A stretch of 15,273 nt of DNA. Origin: CANHVK01 sp044232905. GTDB taxonomy: Bacteria; Bacteroidota; Bacteroidia; Flavobacteriales_D; Crocinitomicaceae. The stretch spans positions 1-15,273 of the forward strand of contig JBIIKZ010000056.1 in NCBI GenBank assembly GCA_044232905.1. Reading direction: 5' to 3'. A model generated the notes under the pieces. It had not been told where the DNA came from. It searched no databases and saw nothing but the letters and a program-made list of their open reading frames with translations. This document shows, in pieces, positions 1-6,455 of this stretch (position 1 is its first letter; each line of letters begins with the position of its first letter). The position numbers were made by a program, and so were the translations under genes.

Positions 1-120
1 GATAAATATATATTTCTCTTATGTGTTGAGCAAATAAAAAGTCCAAATGAACCATTAATAATGTGTTAAAAAATCATTTACAAACTCTAATCAATAGTTT
101 ATGATTGATATAGACATATT

Positions 121-141
121 TATAGTTTAGAACAAACTATA
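121..141. repeat. perfect 8-bp inverted repeat upstream of the HUH gene
   Basis: The arms TATAGTTT (121-128) and AAACTATA (134-141) flank a 5-nt loop, AGAAC. A weaker nested dyad (ATCAAT 90-95, ATTGAT 104-109) sits just upstream. The site is 37 bp before the start codon of a HUH replication-initiator-like protein. Such proteins usually recognise and nick hairpins near their own gene, so this could be an origin or nick site, or an operator. Only the symmetry is observed; the role is inferred. Confidence 0.4.
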
Positions 142-178
142 TTCTGAGTGTGTCATCAAAGAATAAAATGATGGAATT

Positions 179-709
179 ATGGAAAATTCAATTGATAAAA
201 TACGGATTGAAAAGAGAAGAGAACAAAATAGAATAAATCAGAGAAGATGTAGGTTTAAAAAGAGATTAAAATCTGCAAATAAAGAGTTGTCCCCCGAACA
301 TTATAATTTAAAATATATTCAAAATATAATGAATCATTTCTCTAAATATGAGTATGATTATCATTTAGTTGGAACATCATCAATTACAAATCACACAATG
401 AATTCCTTGAATGATTTCACTAAAAAAACAATGGACAAATTATACAAAGATGGAATAATAGAAAGGTCATTATTCTTTATTGAAGGCGGGGACGGAATTC
501 ACTACCATTATCACATTTTAATAAAATCGAAGGATATTATTAAACTCAATCAGTATTGGAGTACAGGCATACTAAAATTGAAAAAAATTGATAGTGAACA
601 ACATTTATTTAACCTATTGAAATACTCAATGAAAGAATTAGATGTTAATACCAAAAACTGTCTCGGACTCAAGAAAATTGATTATTGGGACTTTTGTGGG
701 GATTATTAA
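179..709 (+). CDS. small HUH-endonuclease / rolling-circle Rep-like protein
   Basis: This 176-residue protein has the layout of a single-tyrosine HUH replication initiator or relaxase-like nuclease. A hydrophobic motif-1-like strand at about 61-69 (YHLVGTSSI) is followed by a strand ending in Glu102. Then comes a His-rich strand with H110-Y-H112 (the metal-binding HUH pair) and, 39 residues later, Y149-S-M-K152, matching the catalytic YxxK motif. Family members nick one DNA strand and become covalently joined to its 5' end. Residues 8-31 are very basic (RREQNRINQRRCRFKKR), probably DNA-binding. No helicase domain is present, so it is shorter than full Reps. It starts at ATG 179; upstream ATGs at 168 and 171 are out of frame. 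It converges with the recombinase gene, 26 bp between stops, consistent with mobile-element cargo. A transposase of IS200/IS605 type is less likely, since those carry YxxxQ and are usually flanked by subterminal hairpins. The assignment rests on motifs only. Confidence 0.6.
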   Translation: MENSIDKIRIEKRREQNRINQRRCRFKKRLKSANKELSPEHYNLKYIQNIMNHFSKYEYDYHLVGTSSITNHTMNSLNDFTKKTMDKLYKDGIIERSLFFIEGGDGIHYHYHILIKSKDIIKLNQYWSTGILKLKKIDSEQHLFNLLKYSMKELDVNTKNCLGLKKIDYWDFCGDY

Positions 710-735
710 TGTTAATTAACCCCGAATAGACAAAT

Positions 736-2346
736 TTATTCATTATCTAATATATTAGATATTCTACGTGTATTTTCAATAGAAGTCAAAGTAGATAGTG
801 AATTAACATAAACTTCCGTTTGTTTTATATTCGAATGACCCAACATATTTTTTAAGTCGTAAATATCAACACCTAAACCTTTGGAAATAGAAGTTATACT
901 ATGACGAGAAAGATGGTTTGTAATTCTTTTATTTATCTCTAAATGTGTGGCTATCTCTTGAAGAGAGCGATTAATTAGTACAGTGGAAGTACTTACTTTG
1001 TTACTAAACTTATTAATGTCAGGTTCATTTTCATACCCTCTTAGAAAAGGAAAAATAAATTTGTTCCTATTCTCCGAACGTTTACAATATTCTTTAACGT
1101 GAAATACTATACTTTCGTAAAGAAGTTTTTTGGACTTTTTAATCTCATCATCCAAATAAATAAGTTCCTGACTTTTTACTTTTACAAACTCGTAAAATTC
1201 TTTAGAATACTTCGTTTTTCTGATATGAAAATTGGTGTCCTTTAGTAAATATTCATATTCACTTGAAAGTTCTTCCCATTGATTAATGAGCGTATAATAG
1301 TTTATAAAATTATCATACAAAAACTCATCTAAATGAGGGAATTTACTCTTATGTTCATTCCATTTTGAAGCGTTGTATTCTGATATATTTACATTATCAT
1401 CGTTACCATAATAACTTGCGATTTTGAAGTCAAATGTTTTGTTCTCCCAATTAAACAAATTAGGGAAATCATCAAGATACCAAAATATGCGAAAACAATT
1501 TTTATCGGTAAGTGGGATTGTTAGAACACGTCCCGTTTTACCCATTTTAATTACAATTAAATCATCTTCAACCATTCCATACTTTAATCTCAAACAATCC
1601 CCAATACGCAGACCTTGACTCCAAAAATTGAAGGTAAATGTATTCAATGAATTGAATAGTAGCGGTCTCATAAAACCATAATGCGGATTTACGTTATCTA
1701 ACGCCCAAATATCATCTAAATCTAATGTTCTTTTGGGAGTAGCAACTTTCTTTGGGTAAATCTTACGGATATGGGCTAAATCTCCAAGAAATTTACCCTC
1801 TTGTTTTTGTTCGTTCAAAAATGAAGATAAAACTTTAAGATATCCAAAAATTGTATTGTCGGAAGGAGTGTTTGATAATGAATCTCGTGATTTTACATTC
1901 TCTATTAGGTAATTTTTAAAATCTAAAAAAAATTCTTTGTCTATATCGTAATAATTGAGTTCTAAATTGCCCCAAAAACGTTCTAAATGATAATACAGAG
2001 TTTGATGTTTCTTTCTGTTCCCATATTTGTTTTTAAAATCTGTTTTAATCTTTTTTTCTAAATCAACAAAAACATTCAAAGTCGCACTCAAAAATTCATT
2101 ACTAACTTTGTAAACTTCTTCATATTCTTTGAGTTTTTTATCAATGATATAATTATACTCCTCGTGTTTTGGATGGGAGGTTGATATTCGTTTTGTAGAT
2201 TTCAACCAATATCTTTTTTCCACCTGAATTGGTAATGTAATATATTTACTTATCCGATTCTCTGTAAATCTCAATTTGACAGGATATAAATTATCTTTCC
2301 CTTTTCTCGGATATAAAACAACTGAAATTGTTCGTTTAGTACTCAT
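736..2346 (-). CDS. tyrosine recombinase / integrase with large catalytic-domain insertion
   Basis: This is a site-specific recombinase of the phage/ICE integrase family. It has an N-terminal Arm-type DNA-binding domain (about 1-60: TISVVLYPRKGKDNLYPVKL), a SAM-like core-binding domain (about 90-200), then the catalytic domain. Visible catalytic residues are R247 (GLRIGD), K270 (KMGKTG), H478-L-S-R481, H504 (LGHS) and nucleophile Y513 (EVYVN). All are present, so it is probably active. It is long (536 residues) because about 208 residues separate the Lys and the HxxR box, where about 70 is usual. ATG at 2346 is preferred over a TTG five codons upstream, because it lies just downstream of a TAACTTTG -7 box. 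The gene reads away from the putative att core at 2491-2508, the usual arrangement for an integrase at one end of its element. Confidence 0.92.
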   Translation of the reverse strand: MSTKRTISVVLYPRKGKDNLYPVKLRFTENRISKYITLPIQVEKRYWLKSTKRISTSHPKHEEYNYIIDKKLKEYEEVYKVSNEFLSATLNVFVDLEKKIKTDFKNKYGNRKKHQTLYYHLERFWGNLELNYYDIDKEFFLDFKNYLIENVKSRDSLSNTPSDNTIFGYLKVLSSFLNEQKQEGKFLGDLAHIRKIYPKKVATPKRTLDLDDIWALDNVNPHYGFMRPLLFNSLNTFTFNFWSQGLRIGDCLRLKYGMVEDDLIVIKMGKTGRVLTIPLTDKNCFRIFWYLDDFPNLFNWENKTFDFKIASYYGNDDNVNISEYNASKWNEHKSKFPHLDEFLYDNFINYYTLINQWEELSSEYEYLLKDTNFHIRKTKYSKEFYEFVKVKSQELIYLDDEIKKSKKLLYESIVFHVKEYCKRSENRNKFIFPFLRGYENEPDINKFSNKVSTSTVLINRSLQEIATHLEINKRITNHLSRHSITSISKGLGVDIYDLKNMLGHSNIKQTEVYVNSLSTLTSIENTRRISNILDNE

Positions 2347-2358
2347 ATGATAAAAAAA

Positions 2359-2393
2359 CAAAGTTATAAAAAGTTCAAATGTATAAACATTTG
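2359..2393 (-). promoter_or_regulatory. integrase promoter with overlapping dyad operator
   Basis: On the minus strand, TAACTTTG (2366-2359) matches the Bacteroidota -7 consensus TAnnTTTG and lies 12 bp before the integrase ATG. A perfect dyad, CAAATGT-ATAA-ACATTTG (2376-2393), lies 9 bp upstream of the box, reaching toward the -33 region. That placement suits a repressor site. No clear TTTG is seen at the ideal -33 distance. The dyad and -7 box are observed; the regulation is inferred. Confidence 0.45.
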
Positions 2394-2490
2394 TAAAAAC
2401 AATTTATTCAAAAAAAGAGAGTTTAAATTTTGTTTTTTCTATTTTAATATTGATTATCAATAGGTTAATTTTTTAAAAAGTAAAGGTTAA

Positions 2491-2508
2491 ACCCCCTCCA
2501 GCTCCACA
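2491..2508 (+). other. candidate attachment site: tmRNA/tRNA-Ala 3'-end remnant
   Basis: ACCCCCTCCAGCTCCACA reads as the 3' half of a T-stem followed by the acceptor strand CAGCTCC and discriminator A of tmRNA (ssrA), or of an Ala-type tRNA with the G3:U70 pair. No upstream RNA body precedes it: the 110 bp to the left are integrase promoter and AT-rich sequence, and the T-loop consensus is absent. A bare RNA 3' end next to an integrase is the classic duplicate core left at the far end of an element integrated into that RNA gene. The intact gene should lie to the left of the window. tmRNA is preferred, but tRNA-Ala cannot be excluded. Confidence 0.6.
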
Positions 2509-2513
2509 AAAAA

Positions 2514-2546
2514 GTGACGAGTAATTAGTTACGCGTGACGAATGAT
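2514..2546. repeat. GTGACGA-type intergenic repeat, copy 1
   Basis: GTGACGAG (2514-2521) and GTGACGAATGA (2535-2545) flank a TAATTAGTTACGC centre. The same GTGACGA/GTGACGAATGA vocabulary recurs at 6821-6846 and 9901-9926, each time in non-coding sequence or at a gene end. This copy sits 5 bp beyond the RNA-like att core, so it belongs to the chromosomal side of the junction. Confidence 0.6.
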
Positions 2547-2551
2547 AGATT

Positions 2552-2613
2552 TAGAAAACGAGTTTTAAATGAAGAATATCGTAAAGAGAAACACATTTAA
2601 AATTCGTTTTTTA
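2552..2613 (+). terminator. 20-bp hairpin with T-rich 3' arm
   Basis: The arms 2552-2571 and 2594-2613 pair over 20 positions, with two G-U wobbles when read as plus-strand RNA; the loop is 22 nt. The 3' arm ends in a six-T run (2607-2612). It lies about 45 bp beyond the RNA-like att core. It could therefore be the original terminator of the tmRNA/tRNA gene before the element separated them. The long loop and AT-rich stem make an intrinsic terminator uncertain; an operator or a decayed inverted repeat are alternatives. Confidence 0.4.
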
Positions 2614-2801
2614 TTTATAGTAAAGTTAAGAATTAGCCCACATCTAGCCCGCAAAAATAAATAACCCTTCACAATGAATACATTATAAAAGAAGTATATA
2701 CTTATTTTCTTTTTGAAGTGGTAAACTTAAATATGTCTCTATAAATTTATTTTCAAAACTTAAATATTTCTATTTGGAACACGCTAAATAAACTATTGAA
2801 T

Positions 2802-4124
2802 TTAACATTTCCAAAATTTCTGCTTATAGCTTTTTTGACCTTGTTTAACCGTCAAGAAATATAAACCCTCGGTAAGATGTGAAATATCTATAGTTATTTC
2901 ATTTTGCGATTTAAGAAGTAGTTGACCTGCTCCATTTGAAATTTCAAGTTCGATATTCTCATCATTTGGGAGTGTTATTGTAAGCTCAGAACAAATTGCA
3001 TTAAGATAGAAAATCAAATTTTCATTCGGTAACTTTAGTTGGTCGACTTCTACCTGTTGACACATAGCAGCTTGAAGTTTTTCCCAAATTTTATCACATA
3101 ATTGCGTAGGTACTTCTCCACTATTTACTTGATTACCCATTCGTATTACTACTAAGCCTAAACTTTTTGAGACACTCATAATTTGTCCGTTTTTACCTAT
3201 TCCAGCAAACATATCACTTGGAGCGGCTGGCGCATAAGGTCCTTTAATTACTGTTTGTAAAGTTGGTACCATATAGGAACTTTTGCCATTAAGCCACCAT
3301 AAATATCCATACGAAAGATTGTATTGCTGCGAAGAACTTGTCATTTCCCGTATGTAGGTAGTGTCGCGAAGGAGTGTATCTACATTCCAAATACCATTAT
3401 TTTGCATCAATAATCCAAAACGAGCCATACTTCTAGCCTTACTATAAAAAACATTATCATACCCACTAAATGCCCAAGCACCTGTGATTCCTGTTTTTTG
3501 TTTGAGTTTTAAATTTGTATAGGCATTAATTGCTTGCTTGGTTGCCGTCGTAATTACATTTTCTAAAAGTGTATACGGAGCATTATGGTATGCCCAACGT
3601 TTACCTGGCTGCGCTAAATAGGTTAAACATGTATCTAATGTACAATGGTTATCCGTTACAGCGTCGTTTAAACCTGTAGTCATTGTTAACTGGTGTCTAA
3701 TGGTGATTTTTTTCTCTTGTTCTGGAGTACAAGCTGTCCATCCAGTACCTAAATAACTAGAAGTAGGCGCATCAAGCGATAGAAATTTTTCTTCTTGTGC
3801 CTTACCAATAAGAAAAGCGGTTAGTGTTTTACCCGCAGATGCCCAATACCACAAACTATCTTTCGTAAAAGTCCCAAAATACTTTTCTAACGCTATTTTA
3901 CCATTTTTTAGCACAATAAAACCTTTGGTATCTTGTTTTTCTAAGAAGTCATATAAAAAGTCAATCTCTTGACTACACCATCCAAGGGAAGAAGGAGAAA
4001 TTGTATCCCAAGTAGCAGTATTGTTAAGCGGAGGGAAGTATAACTTTTGTGCATTTACCACCTGTAATATACCAACAAATAAAAGTAGTGTGAGTAAACG
4101 TTGTATGTTTAATTGAAAAGACAT
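2802..4124 (-). CDS. secreted serine hydrolase, beta-lactamase/S12 fold, T9SS sorting tail
   Basis: This is a 440-residue class C beta-lactamase-like (peptidase S12) protein. A signal peptide covers residues 1-25 (cleavage after VVNA). The active site shows S96-A-G-K99 (SxxK), Y179-H-N181 (YxN) and a K311-N-G box equivalent to KTG. Family members include D-Ala-D-Ala carboxypeptidases, esterases and beta-lactamases; the substrate here is unknown. The last ~65 residues form a beta-rich Por secretion tail ending GLYFLTVKQGQKSYKQKFWKC, typical of T9SS cargo exported across the outer membrane and then released or anchored. ATG at 4124 is chosen over GTG two codons upstream because it puts a normal basic N-region before the hydrophobic core. 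It lies 28 bp after the amidase gene on the same strand, suggesting one transcript. An AT-rich gene-free stretch follows with no clear terminator. Confidence 0.9.
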   Translation of the reverse strand: MSFQLNIQRLLTLLLFVGILQVVNAQKLYFPPLNNTATWDTISPSSLGWCSQEIDFLYDFLEKQDTKGFIVLKNGKIALEKYFGTFTKDSLWYWASAGKTLTAFLIGKAQEEKFLSLDAPTSSYLGTGWTACTPEQEKKITIRHQLTMTTGLNDAVTDNHCTLDTCLTYLAQPGKRWAYHNAPYTLLENVITTATKQAINAYTNLKLKQKTGITGAWAFSGYDNVFYSKARSMARFGLLMQNNGIWNVDTLLRDTTYIREMTSSSQQYNLSYGYLWWLNGKSSYMVPTLQTVIKGPYAPAAPSDMFAGIGKNGQIMSVSKSLGLVVIRMGNQVNSGEVPTQLCDKIWEKLQAAMCQQVEVDQLKLPNENLIFYLNAICSELTITLPNDENIELEISNGAGQLLLKSQNEITIDISHLTEGLYFLTVKQGQKSYKQKFWKC

Positions 4125-4152
4125 AGGCACTTTTTTTTCGTCTTGATGTAAC

Positions 4153-4797
4153 TTAAATTTCTTCGTGTAACTTTGTTAACATAGCAATCAATTCTGGTTG
4201 TGGATGCATATCGCTTTTATCCGCGCGATAGGATACATGCGTAAAAACTCCATTCTTTCCTTTCAATGCTTCGTTATCTACATCCCACATCGTAGGGTGA
4301 TATTCTTTGGAGATGTTATAGGTGTCACACAGATATACCAATAATAGACGCAAGGACTCTATTTGTGCAGCTGTATATTTATGAAAATAACGATAACCAC
4401 GCCACGTTTTTCCATAATCTATAAGATGCTCTTTCGCGATTTCCTTGTTATATGCCGTATAGAATTTACCCTCTTTTTCGGTAATCCCTCCCCAATTACA
4501 CACTTCAATACCAATGGATTGTTGGTTTAGAATGGTATTATTCGCTTTCTTTAACCCCAAATGATGTGCCCAATATTTACTACTATACGCTTGTGCTATG
4601 GCGCCGTCTCCACCAATCACAAAAGCAGTTGCTACACGTTCTTTATTGGTAGTCCATGCATTTATTACATTGGTCGGGTTGGAACCACTAACTGTATGAT
4701 GAATTACTACCTGATTTTTGGCATGTACTTCTTTATAATATTGTGTTTCTGGAAACGTAACCTGAATAATCTTAGAGGTATCTAATTTCTGACTCAT
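4153..4797 (-). CDS. N-acetylmuramoyl-L-alanine amidase, Amidase_2 fold
   Basis: The 214-residue protein is a zinc amidase of the Amidase_2/PGRP fold, which cuts the bond between muramic acid and the stem peptide. The first zinc ligand lies in IHHTVSG (H33/H34). The downstream metal and catalytic region is FTHVSYRADKSDMHPQP (H187 and H198). GIEVCNWGG (about 96-104) is the conserved central strand. No signal peptide or lipobox is visible, so it is either a cytoplasmic recycling enzyme of AmpD type or an endolysin-like enzyme needing another exit route. ATG at 4797 is chosen over GTG at 4812, because that GTG abuts the U-run of the upstream terminator. The serine hydrolase follows on the same strand. 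Phage origin is possible, but no other phage genes are nearby. Confidence 0.85.
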   Translation of the reverse strand: MSQKLDTSKIIQVTFPETQYYKEVHAKNQVVIHHTVSGSNPTNVINAWTTNKERVATAFVIGGDGAIAQAYSSKYWAHHLGLKKANNTILNQQSIGIEVCNWGGITEKEGKFYTAYNKEIAKEHLIDYGKTWRGYRYFHKYTAAQIESLRLLLVYLCDTYNISKEYHPTMWDVDNEALKGKNGVFTHVSYRADKSDMHPQPELIAMLTKLHEEI

Positions 4798-4813
4798 ATA
4801 CTTTTTGTTCACG

Positions 4814-4844
4814 AAAAAGGGCTAACCTACCGATTAACCCTTTT
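4814..4844 (-). terminator. intrinsic terminator after pdhB
   Basis: Read on the minus strand, AAAAGGGTTAA (4844-4834) pairs with TTAGCCC plus the first U residues (4825-4815), with one G-U wobble and an 8-nt loop. The final strand ends in UUUUU (4818-4814). It lies about 60 bp past the pdhB stop and just before the amidase start, separating the two units. It also disfavours the GTG at 4812 as a start codon. Confidence 0.7.
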
Positions 4845-4881
4845 CATTTTTTTATAATCTTAGGTTCCTGAGGCTAGTTTA

Positions 4882-4900
4882 CCTTGAGCCTGTCGAAAGG
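4882..4900 (-). repeat. CTTTCGACAGGCTCAAGG interspersed motif, copy 1
   Basis: The plus strand reads CCTTGAGCCTGTCGAAAGG, the reverse complement of the TTCGACAGGCTCA motif at 9874-9886. It lies in the 3' untranslated region of pdhB. Seven-bp direct repeats CTAGTTT flank it (4874-4880 and 4906-4912), the second of which contains the pdhB stop codon. Similar TTCGACARGCTCA intergenic motifs are familiar from many bacterial genomes; its function here is unknown. Confidence 0.6.
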
Positions 4901-4905
4901 AAGGA

Positions 4906-5886
4906 CTAGTTTCTATATAACGTTGCTTTTACTGCGTTAATCAATCTAGGAACATTTGGCAATGCCTCTTCAATCAATGTTGGGGAGAATGCAAATGGCG
5001 TATCTGTTTGTGTAACACGCATTACTGGTGCGTCTAAGTAATCAAATGCATAGCGTTGTAAGTGGTAAGCAATTTCAGAAGAAATAGAAGCCAATGGCCA
5101 AGACTCTTCTAATACTACACAACGATTGGTTCTTTTAACAGACTCCACAATGCAGTGGTAATCGATTGGACGAACGGTACGTAAATCGATGATTTCACAA
5201 GAAATACCTTCTTTCGCTAAAATCTCAGCAGCTTCGTTTGCTACTTTCATGATTTTACCAAAAGATACGATTGTAACATCTGTTCCTTTACGTTTAATAT
5301 CTGCAACTCCAATTGGAATGATATATTCTCCTTCTGGAATTTCACCTTTATCTCCATACATTTTCTCCGATTCTAAGAAAACTACTGGGTCATTATCGCG
5401 AATTGCGGCTTTTAACAATCCTTTCGCATCGTAAGGCGTAGAAGGAGTAATCACCTTTAATCCTGGTACGTGAGCATAAAATGCTTCAAAACTTTGAGAG
5501 TGTGTAGCTCCTAATTGTCCTGCAGGACCATTACCTCCTCTAAATACAATTGGACAATGGTATTGACCACCTGACATTTGTAACATTTTCGCAGCACTGT
5601 TTATGATTTGATCTGCCGCTAAAATCGCGAAGTTCCATGTCATAAACTCCACGATTGGACGTAAACCCATCATGGAAGCACCAACAGCAATCCCTGTAAA
5701 TCCTAATTCAGCAATTGGTGTATCGATCACACGTTTTGGACCAAATTCATCCAACATTCCTTGAGAAACTTTATACGCTCCATTATATTCTGCTACTTCT
5801 TCTCCAAGTAAAAATACATTCTCATCGTTACGCATTTCCTCGTTCATCGCCTCACGAAGCGCCTCTCTAAATTGTACCGTTTTCAT
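4906..5886 (-). CDS. pdhB: pyruvate dehydrogenase E1 component, beta subunit
   Basis: At 326 residues this matches the usual length of bacterial E1-beta. It forms the thiamine-diphosphate-dependent E1 heterotetramer of the pyruvate dehydrogenase complex with an alpha subunit, decarboxylating pyruvate and acetylating the E2 lipoyl arm in the cytoplasm. Clear landmarks are FLLGEEVAEYNGAYKVSQG near residues 25-43, DTPIAELGFTGIAVGA (55-70) with the conserved cofactor-activating Glu60, GGNGPAGQLGATHSQSFEAF in the middle, and a transketolase C-terminal domain (from about 200). No E1-alpha or E2 gene adjoins it here, so the complex is encoded at scattered loci. A branched-chain keto-acid E1-beta is less likely. 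It diverges from rlmH across 95 bp. Confidence 0.95.
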   Translation of the reverse strand: MKTVQFREALREAMNEEMRNDENVFLLGEEVAEYNGAYKVSQGMLDEFGPKRVIDTPIAELGFTGIAVGASMMGLRPIVEFMTWNFAILAADQIINSAAKMLQMSGGQYHCPIVFRGGNGPAGQLGATHSQSFEAFYAHVPGLKVITPSTPYDAKGLLKAAIRDNDPVVFLESEKMYGDKGEIPEGEYIIPIGVADIKRKGTDVTIVSFGKIMKVANEAAEILAKEGISCEIIDLRTVRPIDYHCIVESVKRTNRCVVLEESWPLASISSEIAYHLQRYAFDYLDAPVMRVTQTDTPFAFSPTLIEEALPNVPRLINAVKATLYRN

Positions 5887-5914
5887 ACTTTACAGTTCTT
5901 TGTGTTTGTGGGCG

Positions 5915-5922
5915 CAAAATTA
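5915..5922 (-). promoter_or_regulatory. candidate -7 box of pdhB promoter
   Basis: The minus strand reads TAATTTTG followed by CGCCC, an exact match to the Bacteroidota TAnnTTTG box. It lies 28 bp before the pdhB ATG, in the divergent spacer shared with rlmH. No convincing TTG element was found at -33, so confidence is moderate. Confidence 0.5.
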
Positions 5923-5945
5923 AGAATATTTCTTCGGTTATGTAG

Positions 5946-5976
5946 TTGAATGAAGGAAAAGTTTGTGTTATTTTTG
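5946..5976 (+). promoter_or_regulatory. rlmH promoter, -33 TTG and -7 TATTTTTG
   Basis: TTG (5946-5948) and TATTTTTG (5969-5976) are separated by 20 bp, matching the TTG/TAnnTTTG Bacteroidota promoter. The -7 box ends only 5 bp before the rlmH ATG at 5982, so the transcript should start at or very near the start codon. This would give a leaderless or nearly leaderless mRNA. It also rules out a TTG at 5946 as the start of translation. Confidence 0.6.
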
Positions 5977-5981
5977 ACTCC

Positions 5982-6455
5982 ATGAAAATCAAGTTGATTT
6001 GTATTGGAAAAACCGGAAAAGACTTCCTTGTCGCGGGAGAGAAAGAATACTTAGACCGACTCAAACATTACGTGCAGGTGGAACGCATCGAAATCCCAGA
6101 TATAAAAAACGCTAAAAAATTAACCTTCCAGCAAGTCAAAGATGCCGAAGGAAAAGAAATTTTGGCAAAAGCCGGAACAACAGACCGCATTTTCTTATTA
6201 GATGAACGCGGAAAAACCTATTCCTCTGTTTCCTTTTCACAGTTTATACAAACACAATTCAACCAAGGAGGTAAATCCATCGTTTTTGTGATCGGTGGTG
6301 CTTATGGATTCTCGGAAGAAGTATACGCAATAGCAAGTGGAAAACTATCCCTTTCTACCATGACTTTCTCACACCAAATGATACGCATGATTTTCTTCGA
6401 GCAAGTATATCGTGCCATGACTATTTTGAATAACGAACCGTATCACCATGAATAA
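5982..6455 (+). CDS. rlmH: 23S rRNA (pseudouridine1915-N3)-methyltransferase
   Basis: RlmH is a homodimeric SPOUT methyltransferase that uses S-adenosylmethionine to methylate N3 of pseudouridine 1915 in helix 69 of 23S rRNA on the assembled ribosome. The 157-residue length fits the family. The SAM-binding knot is seen in IVFVIGGAYGFSEEV and LSLSTMTFSHQMIR, and the C terminus NEPYHHE carries the conserved YHH/YHR ending. ATG at 5982 (MKIKLICIGK) begins at the family's normal N terminus; a longer reading from TTG 5946 would include the promoter. The stop overlaps the start of the cupin gene by 8 bp, so the two are probably translated from one transcript. Confidence 0.95.
   Translation: MKIKLICIGKTGKDFLVAGEKEYLDRLKHYVQVERIEIPDIKNAKKLTFQQVKDAEGKEILAKAGTTDRIFLLDERGKTYSSVSFSQFIQTQFNQGGKSIVFVIGGAYGFSEEVYAIASGKLSLSTMTFSHQMIRMIFFEQVYRAMTILNNEPYHHE

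Larger units (their letters stand above)
2347..2801. other. 455-bp gene-free junction between mobile element and chromosome
   Basis: No convincing gene lies here. In order it holds the integrase promoter and dyad, the RNA-like att core, a GTGACGA-type repeat (2514-2546), a 20-bp hairpin (2552-2613), a minus-strand TATTTTTG box (2652-2659), the 12-bp palindrome AAGTATATACTT (2692-2703), and a 12-bp direct repeat AAACTTAAATAT at 2723-2734 and 2756-2767. The only plus-strand reading frame of note encodes 31 residues (2569-2664) and looks fortuitous. Confidence 0.7.

Noticed and set aside
1424..1618. 64-codon plus-strand frame inside the recombinase gene
   Set aside because: It is antisense to well-conserved recombinase catalytic motifs and has no domain of its own.
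2514..2546. Possible CRISPR array among the GTGACGA repeats
   Set aside because: Units are 7-11 bp with no regular spacers, and no cas gene is present.
2652..2659. Minus-strand TATTTTTG, an exact -7 consensus
   Set aside because: There is no matching -33 element, and no gene follows before the hairpin and att core, so it cannot be assigned as a promoter.
2569..2664. 31-codon plus-strand reading frame starting in the 2552-2613 hairpin
   Set aside because: It has no recognisable protein features, its start lies in a stem arm, and frames of this length arise by chance in AT-rich DNA.
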